This document shows positions 57,731 to 64,000 of a stretch of DNA of 64,000 nucleotides, piece after piece; position 1 is the stretch's first letter; the number at the start of each line of letters is the position of its first letter. A program made the translations under genes and the position numbers. This DNA comes from Gammaproteobacteria bacterium (GTDB lineage Bacteria; Pseudomonadota; Gammaproteobacteria; Nevskiales; Nevskiaceae), in the NCBI GenBank assembly GCA_026398875.1, contig JAPLSB010000019.1, forward strand, positions 124,001 to 188,000, written 5' to 3'. The notes under the pieces were generated by a model. It was not told the origin of the DNA and made no database searches. It saw only the letters and a list, made by a program, of their open reading frames with translations.

Positions 57731-58954
57731 TCAACGGATGTTGATGATCGTCTGGGTGATCTGGTCGGTCGTCGAGATCATCTGCGCATTGGCCTGGAAG
57801 CTGCGCTGCGCGACGATCATGTTGACCAGCTGCTTGGTGATGTCGACGTTCGAGCTTTCCAGCGCGCCGCTCTGGATCAGCCCGAAGTTCGACGAATTCG
57901 CCGAGCCGCGAATGACCGGTCCGGACGCGAAGGTCTCGCCCCAGCTGGTATCGCCCAACTGCTGAAGGCCCTGCGGGTTGGCGAAGTTGGCCATCGAGAT
58001 CTTGCCGAGCCGGGTCGCCTGACCATTGGTGAAACGGGCCTGGACGACACCCTCCTGGGTCACCTCGATGCCGCTGAGGCGGCCCGTGGCGTAGCCGTCC
58101 TGGGTCAGGCTGTTGACCGAGAACGTGTTGCCGTACTGAGTGCTCGAACTCAAGTCGACGGTCAGCGTCACCGGATTGGATCCGGTCGATGTGGTGTAAG
58201 ACGGCAGCACGATCTGGCCGTTGCTCGGCGTGGCCAGCGAGCCATCGCTGTTGAAGGTGATCGGCGTGCCGGTGCCGACGTCGCTGCCGTCGATCTGCGT
58301 GTGCACCGTCCACTGGTTGCTCGCGGTACCCGACTTCACGAAAAACAGGTTGGCCGGGTGTGCAGTGCCGAGCGAGTCGTAGATCGTGACCGACGTGGTG
58401 TTGTTGTAGCTCGTCGGGTCATTGGCCGCGAACGGTGTGGTGGCCGGCGCGCTGGCTTCGGCCGGCAGGTTGATGCCGGTGTTGAGCAAGGTCGTGGCGT
58501 TCGGCGGGTTGTCGGACGTCGACAGCTGGATGTCAGACAGGCTGGCGGTATCGAAACCGGCAGTTCCGGCAACCGGCGGATAGGCCTGCAGGCGCGCGCC
58601 GGAACCGTTGACGATAAAGCCATTGCGATCGGTGCCGAACTGGCCCGAACGCGTGTAGCTGATCGCGCCGTCCTTGGCCAGCGTGAACCAGCCGGTGCCG
58701 CTGACGGCAAGGTCCAACGAATTGTTGGTGACGCTGATCGCGCCCTGCGTGAACTGCTGCGCAACCTTGGCGACGCGGGCACCGCCGCCCACTGCCGTGT
58801 CCGACACGCCATAGGCGTTCGACAGGAAGAAGTCGGCAAATTGCGAGCGCGATTCCTTGTAGCCGATGGTGTTGGCGTTGGCGATATTGTTCGAAGTGAC
58901 GGCGAGGTCCGACGACGCAGCGTTCAGACCGGTCAAGGCGATATTGAAGGACAT
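57731..58954 (-). CDS. flgE: flagellar hook protein FlgE
   Basis: The 407-residue hook subunit: SFNIALTGLNAASSDLAVTS, NNIANANTIGYKES at the N terminus, the Ser/Thr-rich variable middle, and ESSNVDITKQLVNMIVAQRS at the C terminus. Typical length for a short-type hook protein. Confidence 0.97.
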   Translation of the reverse strand: MSFNIALTGLNAASSDLAVTSNNIANANTIGYKESRSQFADFFLSNAYGVSDTAVGGGARVAKVAQQFTQGAISVTNNSLDLAVSGTGWFTLAKDGAISYTRSGQFGTDRNGFIVNGSGARLQAYPPVAGTAGFDTASLSDIQLSTSDNPPNATTLLNTGINLPAEASAPATTPFAANDPTSYNNTTSVTIYDSLGTAHPANLFFVKSGTASNQWTVHTQIDGSDVGTGTPITFNSDGSLATPSNGQIVLPSYTTSTGSNPVTLTVDLSSSTQYGNTFSVNSLTQDGYATGRLSGIEVTQEGVVQARFTNGQATRLGKISMANFANPQGLQQLGDTSWGETFASGPVIRGSANSSNFGLIQSGALESSNVDITKQLVNMIVAQRSFQANAQMISTTDQITQTIINIR

Positions 58955-58955
58955 G

Positions 58956-59138
58956 TCAGCGGGCTCCGGTATTGGCGGAAGGTGGGGTGCCGGCGCTGGT
59001 GCGCTGCGGCGCGATCAGTGATTCGACGAAGTCCGACAGTTCGGCGCGACGACGGCGACGGCCCACCTGCGGGATGTCGAACAGGCCGGGGATGCGGTGC
59101 GGCGGAATGGGTGCGGGACGCGGGCTGTAGAAATTCAC
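58956..59138 (-). CDS. small basic protein between flgD and flgE
   Basis: A 60-codon frame starting at GTG 59138, with AGGAG seven bases upstream. The product is Pro-rich, then has a run of five arginines (QVGRRRRRAELSDFVESLI) and a Ser/Thr/Pro tail. It fills the gap between flgD (ends 59167) and flgE (starts 58954) with no other space. No known flagellar protein of this appearance comes to mind. Gene status rests on the Shine-Dalgarno sequence and position only. Confidence 0.55.
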   Translation of the reverse strand: MNFYSPRPAPIPPHRIPGLFDIPQVGRRRRRAELSDFVESLIAPQRTSAGTPPSANTGAR

Positions 59139-59166
59139 GGCGGGCTCCTGACGACGGAACGAGGGT

Positions 59167-59829
59167 TCAGATGATCTGGCGGACATCGCCGAACGGAATC
59201 ACGCCGAGCCCGGCGAGATTCAGGCTCAGGCCGTTGCTGCCCAGCGCCACGCTCTGCACCAGCCCGGCCGCCAGCGTCGGTGCCGATTCGGTGGCGCCAT
59301 TGCGGGTCAGCGTTGCGCGGATGCCATAGCTGCCGGACGGCATGGCATTGCCGCTGGAGTCCTTGCCATCCCAGTTGAAGTAGCTGGTGCCGGCTGCCTG
59401 CGTGCCGTAGTCGAGACGCCGCACCACGGCACCGCTGGCATCGACGATCTCCACCGCAAGCTGGCCACCCGACGGCACTTCGACGCCACCGCTCAAGCCA
59501 CCTTCGCCATCGAGATAGCCGGTCTTCGACGGATACAGCACGCCGCGGCCGACCAGACCGGAGGCCTGCAGCGATTGGCTGGAGGTCAGCGACGACGATA
59601 GCGAAGTGAACGAGTCCTGCAGCCCCTGGATGCCGGAGACGGTCGAGAACTGGGCGATCTGGCCGAGGAACTCGTTGGATTCCAGCGGCTTCAGCGGATC
59701 CTGATTCTGCAGCTGCGTGGTCATCAGCTTCAGGAAGTCGGCCTGGCCGAGCGAATCGGCCTTCTTGTCGGCCGGCTTCATGCTGAGGCCGAGATCGGAA
59801 TAGGCGTTGCTGGCAACGGCGGTGGTCAT
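59167..59829 (-). CDS. flgD: flagellar hook assembly scaffold FlgD
   Basis: A 220-residue FlgD: N-terminal LGQADFLKLMTTQLQNQDPLKPLESNEFLGQIAQFS motif region (given here only as LMTTQLQNQDPLKP) and a C-terminal FlgD Ig-like/tudor domain (AGTSYFNWDGKDSSGNAMP). It caps the growing hook. Confidence 0.96.
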   Translation of the reverse strand: MTTAVASNAYSDLGLSMKPADKKADSLGQADFLKLMTTQLQNQDPLKPLESNEFLGQIAQFSTVSGIQGLQDSFTSLSSSLTSSQSLQASGLVGRGVLYPSKTGYLDGEGGLSGGVEVPSGGQLAVEIVDASGAVVRRLDYGTQAAGTSYFNWDGKDSSGNAMPSGSYGIRATLTRNGATESAPTLAAGLVQSVALGSNGLSLNLAGLGVIPFGDVRQII

Positions 59830-59855
59830 GGCGTTCTCGGTGAGTTCGGTGGCGA

Positions 59856-60263
59856 TCAGCGGCCCAGCGACAAGGTGCGGCTGGCCAGTTCCTTGGCGGT
59901 GTTCATCACTTCGACGCTCGACTGGTACGAGCGCGACGCGGAAATCATGTTGACCATCTCTTCGACGACGTTGACGTTCGGCGCGAAGACATAGCCGTCG
60001 GCATCGGCCAGCGGATGGCCCGGCTCGTAGCGCTTGTCGGCCGGCGCCTGACTCTCGACAACACCCAGCACCTGCACGCCCGGCGTGCCATTGCCCCCCG
60101 CTTCCATCGCCGCCTTGAACATCGGCAGACGCGCCTTGTAGGCACCATCGGCCGTGCCGCTGATGGCATCGGCGTTGGCAAGGTTCGAGGCAACCGTGTT
60201 CAGTCGCAACGACTGGGCGCTGAGGGCGGAACCCGCGATATCGAAGATCTTGAAGCTGGACAT
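59856..60263 (-). CDS. flgC: flagellar proximal rod protein FlgC
   Basis: A 135-residue FlgC with the rod signature SLRLNTVASNLANADAIS and the C-terminal NVNVVEEMVNMISASRSY segment. Confidence 0.96.
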   Translation of the reverse strand: MSSFKIFDIAGSALSAQSLRLNTVASNLANADAISGTADGAYKARLPMFKAAMEAGGNGTPGVQVLGVVESQAPADKRYEPGHPLADADGYVFAPNVNVVEEMVNMISASRSYQSSVEVMNTAKELASRTLSLGR

Positions 60264-60274
60264 GGCAGCGCTCC

Positions 60275-60706
60275 TTACTGGCCGGTGATCGCAGTCATCA
60301 GGCCGCGAATGCGGCCATCGGCGAACTGCAGCGAAGCCTGGTAGTGGAGTGCGGCATCGGCGAACTTGGCCTGCTCGACCTGCACGTCGACCGTGTTGCC
60401 ATCGACGCTCGGCTGCGACGCCACGCGATAGGCCAGCTGGCTGCCATCGTTGACGCCGCCGATGTTGTTCAGTGTCAGCGGGATGTGGCGCGGGTCGGTC
60501 GACAAGGTGCGCATCGCGGCGCCAGCGGTGGTACCGGACGTGGCGCCCTTGGCAGCCGACGACAGCGCCGCGGCGAAATCGACATCACGAGCCTGAAAGC
60601 CCGGCGTATCGGCGTTGGCGATGTTCGCCGACAGCACTTCCATGCGCCGCCGCTGCACGTTCATCGCATCGGCGTGTATGCCGAAGATCGGATCCAGATT
60701 GGCCAT
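60275..60706 (-). CDS. flgB: flagellar proximal rod protein FlgB
   Basis: The 143-residue FlgB has RRRMEVLSANIANADTPGF. The ATG at 60706 was chosen over an adjacent GTG (60709) because GGAGG then lies five bases upstream. It is the first gene of the flgBCDEF transcript. Confidence 0.95.
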   Translation of the reverse strand: MANLDPIFGIHADAMNVQRRRMEVLSANIANADTPGFQARDVDFAAALSSAAKGATSGTTAGAAMRTLSTDPRHIPLTLNNIGGVNDGSQLAYRVASQPSVDGNTVDVQVEQAKFADAALHYQASLQFADGRIRGLMTAITGQ

Positions 60707-60740
60707 CACGTCCTCCCGCTATTGCGTTCGGGAGAGTGGT

Positions 60741-60756
60741 TACAAGCCGTGTGCCA
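60741..60756 (-). promoter_or_regulatory. sigma54 promoter of flgBCDEF
   Basis: TGGCACACGGCTTGTA matches the -24/-12 consensus (TGGCACG-N4-TTGCA) in spacing and at nearly all conserved positions, about 35 bases before the flgB start. Confidence 0.75.
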
Positions 60757-60810
60757 GAGCGGAATCGCGACGGAAAAGTGGCGTCGTGCTGGGTGGCGGG
60801 AACCGCTGTC

Positions 60811-61039
60811 TCACGCAAAGACGCAAAGACGCGAAGGACCGCGGGAAGGCAGAAAGGCAGGAGCGCAGGAACATGCGCCAGGCACCCACTCGCTGGTTTG
60901 CGTGATCCGCGCAAGTACCGCTGCTTTACCCTGCAGTGCCCGGCTTCAGCTTTTCCTTTGCGTCTTTGCGCCTTGGCGTGAGCTGCCTTTTGCGCCGTTG
61001 CGTCTTTGCGCATTGGCGTGAGCTGCCTTTGCGTGGGCC
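60811..61039. repeat. inverted repeat built of CGCAAAGA units (copy 2)
   Basis: The left arm is TCACGCAAAGACGCAAAGAC followed by GCGAAG; the right arm CCTTTGCGTCTTTGCGCCTT then GGCGTGAG appears twice in tandem with variation. It is the same family as 30826-30983. It fills the gap between flgB and cheV. Confidence 0.88.
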
Positions 61040-61052
61040 AAGCTCACAGCAA

Positions 61053-61988
61053 TCAGACCGCTTCCAGCGCCACCGCTTTCAGCCGATCGAGCACGCCGGT
61101 CGCCAGTTCGTCGGCACTGAACTTGGCAATGAAGCGGTTGGCACCGACGCGCTCGACCATCGCGTTGTTGAATACGCCGGACAAGCTGGTGTGCAGCATC
61201 ACGTAGAGATCCTTCATCTTGGGATCCCGGCGAATTTCCGTCGTCAGTCGATAGCCGTCCATGTCCGGCATCTCGACATCGGAAATCATCATCAGCAGCG
61301 AATCGGTGATCGGCTCGTCCTTGGCGGCCAGTGCCTGCAGGTAGCGCAGCGCTTCGCGGCCGTCGTTGACCATCGTGCACTCGATGCCGAGCTGGTTCAG
61401 CGTCTTCTCGATCTGGTTGCGCGCCACCCGGGAGTCGTCGACCACCAGTACCCGACGTCGCGAACGACTGATGCTTGCGGCTTCGTCGCGGATCGAGTCG
61501 GACAGCGCCGCTTGCACGCCGACGACATCGCTGAGCACCTTCTCGACATCGATGATCTCGACCAGCTCGTTGTTGTAATGCGTGATGGCGGTCATGTAGC
61601 CGCCCTCGCCGGCGCCATCCGGTGGCGGCCGCACGTGATCGACATTGACGTGGATGATTCGCTCGACAGCCCGCACCAGGAAGCCCTGGATCGACCGGTT
61701 GAACTCGGTGACGATCACATGCGCGGCCTTCTGGTCGCTGGCCTGGCCGATCGCGCGGTTCAGATCGATGACCGGAATCATCCGGCCCCGGATATCGGCC
61801 ACGCCCCGCACCAGTTCGTGCGACGACGGCAGCCAGCTCAGCGACGGCGTCGTGATGACTTCCTGCACCTTGAACACGTTGATGCCAAAAATCTGGCGGT
61901 CATCGAGCCGGAACAGCAGCAATGCGAGCCGGTTGTGTCCTGCAAGCTGGGTACTGCGGTCGATGCTTTCGAGCAATCCGGTGGCCAT
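61053..61988 (-). CDS. cheV: chemotaxis coupling protein CheV
   Basis: A 311-residue CheV: an N-terminal CheW-like domain (about 15-165; FGINVFKVQEVI, RGVADIRGRMIPVIDL) and a C-terminal receiver domain with RVLVVDDSRVARNQ, phospho-acceptor Asp in ISDVEMPDMDGY, and the switch Thr in LHTSLS. It links receptors to CheA and can act as a phosphate sink. Common neighbour of flgA/flgB in pseudomonad-like flagellar clusters. Confidence 0.96.
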   Translation of the reverse strand: MATGLLESIDRSTQLAGHNRLALLLFRLDDRQIFGINVFKVQEVITTPSLSWLPSSHELVRGVADIRGRMIPVIDLNRAIGQASDQKAAHVIVTEFNRSIQGFLVRAVERIIHVNVDHVRPPPDGAGEGGYMTAITHYNNELVEIIDVEKVLSDVVGVQAALSDSIRDEAASISRSRRRVLVVDDSRVARNQIEKTLNQLGIECTMVNDGREALRYLQALAAKDEPITDSLLMMISDVEMPDMDGYRLTTEIRRDPKMKDLYVMLHTSLSGVFNNAMVERVGANRFIAKFSADELATGVLDRLKAVALEAV

Positions 61989-62032
61989 GGAGACGTCCAG
62001 TAAAAGGTGAGCGGGCTGACGCGCAAGCCTGC

Positions 62033-62048
62033 TGCAACTTCGGTTCCC
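62033..62048 (-). promoter_or_regulatory. possible sigma54 promoter of cheV
   Basis: GGGAACCGAAGTTGCA keeps the GG/GC spacing and TTGCA but has two mismatches in the -24 element, about 45 bases before cheV. Confidence 0.4.
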
Positions 62049-62092
62049 GCAGACCCGGCAACCCGGCGCCGCAAAAACGGCGCGAAACGCCG

Positions 62093-62108
62093 TGGCACGC
62101 CGCTTGTA
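62093..62108 (+). promoter_or_regulatory. sigma54 promoter of flgA
   Basis: TGGCACGCCGCTTGTA: perfect -24 half and TTGTA at -12 with correct spacing, about 36 bases before the flgA ATG. Confidence 0.8.
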
Positions 62109-62143
62109 GCGACGGCTGGCAACCCCGAACGAGACCTTCGCCG

Positions 62144-62863
62144 ATGATCAGCCGTGACCTATCGAAGGCATCCCTGCTGGCCCTGCTTGCTGCCTGCATG
62201 GCGCTGGCCGTGCCGACGCCGGCATCGGCCGATGCCGGTATCGAGTCGCCGAGCCGGATTCGCGAAGCAGCAGAGCGCCATGTCGCCGCCCAGGTCCTGC
62301 CGACGGCGACGGTGACTGCCGAAGCACTGGATGCGCGCCTGCGCCTGCCAGCCTGCGCCCAGCCGCTGGAAACCTCGGCCGCCAATCCGGCCGCACGTGG
62401 TGCCTGGAGCATTCTGGTCAGCTGTCGTGCAGATGGCGCTGCGCTGTGGGCCGTGTTCGTGCCGGTCAAGGTCGCCGATCTGCGGCCGGTCGTGGTGATG
62501 ACTCGCAGCATCGCACCCGGCCAGCCGATCGGCGCCGACGTGCTGCGCCTTGAAAAGCGCGATGTCGCGACTCTTTCGATGGGCTACCTCACCTCGCTCG
62601 ACGAAGCCGTCGGCCGCAGCCTGCGCAGACCGGTGGCACCCGGCGCGGCGCTGACGCCCGACGCGCTCGCAGTCATCCGCGTGATCAAGCGTGGCGATCT
62701 GGTGACGCTGGTCGGCCGCAGTGGCGGACTCGAGGTGCGCGCCCAGGGCAAGGCGCTGGCAGACGGCGGCAACGGCGAACGGATATCGGTTGAAAACCCG
62801 TCATCGCGCCGCGTCGTGCAAGGCGTGGTCCGCGATGGCGACACGGTCGATGTCGGCATCTGA
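62144..62863 (+). CDS. flgA: flagellar P-ring assembly chaperone FlgA
   Basis: The 239-residue periplasmic protein has a signal peptide (MISRDLSKASLLALLAACMA, cleavage near ASA) and an SAF-type C-terminal domain (RSIAPGQPIGADVLRLEKRD; RRVVQGVVRDGDTVDVGI). It aids P-ring assembly. The ATG at 62144 sits behind the sigma54 site; the longer frame is a shadow. Confidence 0.93.
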   Translation: MISRDLSKASLLALLAACMALAVPTPASADAGIESPSRIREAAERHVAAQVLPTATVTAEALDARLRLPACAQPLETSAANPAARGAWSILVSCRADGAALWAVFVPVKVADLRPVVVMTRSIAPGQPIGADVLRLEKRDVATLSMGYLTSLDEAVGRSLRRPVAPGAALTPDALAVIRVIKRGDLVTLVGRSGGLEVRAQGKALADGGNGERISVENPSSRRVVQGVVRDGDTVDVGI

Positions 62864-62915
62864 ACACCAGCACGGCGATAGGCAATTTTGTCCATGAACG
62901 TCCAGGTGCTGTCGC

Positions 62916-62942
62916 TAAAGTTTCACCGGCGAGCGTCGATAC
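62916..62942 (+). promoter_or_regulatory. sigma28 (FliA) promoter of flgMN
   Basis: TAAAGTTT (perfect -35) and GTCGATAC (6 of 8 to GCCGATAA), separated by 11 bases, precede flgM by about 40 bases: the class III arrangement. Confidence 0.8.
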
Positions 62943-62981
62943 CGGGTCCAAGCAGCGCCGCGCGCGCCATTGGAGTCCGCC

Positions 62982-63293
62982 ATGAGCATCAAGATCGACC
63001 TTCCCGGCAGCCAGCCCCTACGACCGACGTCGGCGGCGAAGTCGTCGGCCGGCGTCTCCGGTACCAGCAGCGGCGAGCCGGTCACGGCGACGGCGGCAGG
63101 CGATCAGCTGCGACTGACCCGCGATGCTGTCAATCGCCAGCAGATCGACCAGCAGCTGGCCGCGATCCCGGACGTCGACGGCGGTCGCGTCGAACGCCTG
63201 AAGGCAGCGCTTGCCGATGGCAGCTACACCCCGAATCCCGCATCGATCGCCGCCAAGTTCGCGCGCTTCGAATGGGACCTCGCCCCCGCGTAA
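62982..63293 (+). CDS. flgM: anti-sigma28 factor FlgM
   Basis: A 103-residue FlgM: disordered Ser/Thr-rich N terminus and the conserved C-terminal sigma28-binding part (RVERLKAALADGSYTPNPASIAAKF, quoted only as LKAALADGSYTPNP). It holds FliA inactive until the hook is complete, then is exported. The ATG at 62982 has GGAG seven bases upstream. Confidence 0.94.
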   Translation: MSIKIDLPGSQPLRPTSAAKSSAGVSGTSSGEPVTATAAGDQLRLTRDAVNRQQIDQQLAAIPDVDGGRVERLKAALADGSYTPNPASIAAKFARFEWDLAPA

Positions 63294-63312
63294 ATCCATC
63301 AGAGGTACGGCC

Positions 63313-63774
63313 GTGAACGAGTCCAGCTTGACGCTTGCCGAAGTGATCGATGCGCAGATTCGCTGCGCGACCACGCTGGTCACCGTGCTGGATGACGAAC
63401 ACACGGCGCTGACCGGGCGCTCGGTCGAAGCACTGGAGGCCGCCTGTGACGCCAAGGCCGCCGCCGCACAACAGCTTCAGCGCCTTGGCGATCGCTTGCA
63501 GATCCTTGCCGGTCCGCGCCGCTCCGGCGCCGAGTTCGAAGCCTGGCTGGCTCGCCATCCGGGCGGCGAAGCGCTGATCGCCGCCTGGCGCACGCTGATC
63601 GATCTGGCTCGGCAACTGGCCGACGGCAATCGGCGCAACGGCGTGTTGCTGGAGGTTCGCGAACAGCAGGTCAAGAGTGCGCTGGTGGCGCTGTCGCCGG
63701 AGTCACCGTCGACCTACGGCCGCAGTGGCTATCGCCCGAATCTGCCGCAGGGTCGGGTCTACAGCCGAGCCTGA
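63313..63774 (+). CDS. flgN: flagellar export chaperone FlgN
   Basis: A 153-residue, largely helical FlgN-like protein, GTG start at 63313, 19 bases after flgM. Chaperone for hook-filament junction proteins FlgK and FlgL. A C-terminal YGRSGYRPNLPQGRVYSRA tail is typical of the family. Confidence 0.88.
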   Translation: MNESSLTLAEVIDAQIRCATTLVTVLDDEHTALTGRSVEALEAACDAKAAAAQQLQRLGDRLQILAGPRRSGAEFEAWLARHPGGEALIAAWRTLIDLARQLADGNRRNGVLLEVREQQVKSALVALSPESPSTYGRSGYRPNLPQGRVYSRA

Positions 63775-63793
63775 TTCGCTTGCGGTTTCAGCC

Positions 63794-63829
63794 ATGAAAA
63801 AGCCGCCGCGACATCACGTGTCGCGGCGG
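63794..63829 (-). terminator. intrinsic terminator for the truncated minus-strand gene
   Basis: CCGCCGCGACA/TGTCGCGGCGG stem followed on the minus strand by CTTTTTCAT. Confidence 0.85.
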
Positions 63830-63849
63830 CCGGTCTGCAGCCACTCAGA

Positions 63850-64000
63850 TCATTTGAACGCCAGCAGCGTGTCGCTGAACTCCACGTGCAGCGGAAACGC
63901 CATCGCGCAGGCGCTGTGCGCGCAGCTGGCCGGTTCGAAGCGGGTACGCTGCAGGATCTCGTTCAGCCCGTTCACCGAACCCTGCGCCGGCGTCAGCTGC
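63850..64000 (-). CDS. hypothetical protein, C-terminal fragment
   Basis: A frame enters from beyond the window and ends at 63850 (TGA); about 49 residues are visible, with the ending EFSDTLLAFK and a cysteine pair in ASCAHSACAM. I do not recognise the family. Gene status is supported by the terminator just downstream. Confidence 0.6.
   Translation of the reverse strand, partial: QLTPAQGSVNGLNEILQRTRFEPASCAHSACAMAFPLHVEFSDTLLAFK

Overview
The window is chromosomal DNA from a high-GC Gammaproteobacterium. The fused nuoCD gene, the lgt-thyA pair, the DUF3450/TtpC-type TonB operon and sigma54/sigma28-controlled flagellar genes fit the Nevskiales/Xanthomonadales side of the class, but the genus cannot be fixed from sequence alone. 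Coding density is high, and many neighbouring genes overlap by an ATGA or GTGA.

Layout. 1-3437 (minus): rlmI, lgt, thyA and a truncated alpha/beta hydrolase. 3599-18424 (plus): the complete 13-gene complex I operon, nuoA to nuoN. 18464-20735: two tandem copies of a roughly 1.2 kb unit (nuoN tail, terminator, secreted-protein gene, glnQ-like tail), leaving two paralogous secreted proteins and two decayed fragments. 20429-23609 (minus): amino-acid ABC ATPase and permease, then an unpaired histidine kinase. 23750-32430: rmlB-like dehydratase, valS (with an in-frame repeat insertion), dsbC, a K+/H+ antiporter and a nucleoside transporter. 32441-41015 (minus): a TonB energy-transduction operon (SDR, DUF3450, TtpC-like, ExbB, ExbD, TonB) that continues into a CPA2 antiporter and a TPR-DUF1329 fusion. 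41106-41649: rhodanese and tRNA-Met.

41627-51479 is an integrative island of about 9.8 kb in the 3' end of tRNA-Met. It has a near-perfect attachment-site repeat and paired CGGGTAACT repeats at both ends, a P4-type integrase, an AlpA-like regulator, a TOPRIM/DUF927 primase-helicase followed by GGGGACA repeats, and a low-GC cargo of two overlapping reverse-transcriptase genes resembling type 3 defence-associated RTs (drt3a/drt3b). Immediately 3' of drt3b lies a strong candidate for the system's non-coding RNA: a near-consensus sigma70 promoter inside the end of drt3b fires into a ~159-nt segment closed by a 12-bp GC-rich stem.

51553-56711: feoABC-like iron-uptake operon with a probable Fur box, an FrhB-type Fe-S flavoprotein overlapping a molybdopterin-binding-domain protein, and a DJ-1/PfpI protein. 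56961-63774: flagellar cluster flgBCDEF (minus), cheV (minus), flgA, flgM and flgN (plus), with visible sigma54 sites before flgB, flgA and probably cheV and a sigma28 site before flgM. The window ends in a truncated minus-strand gene.
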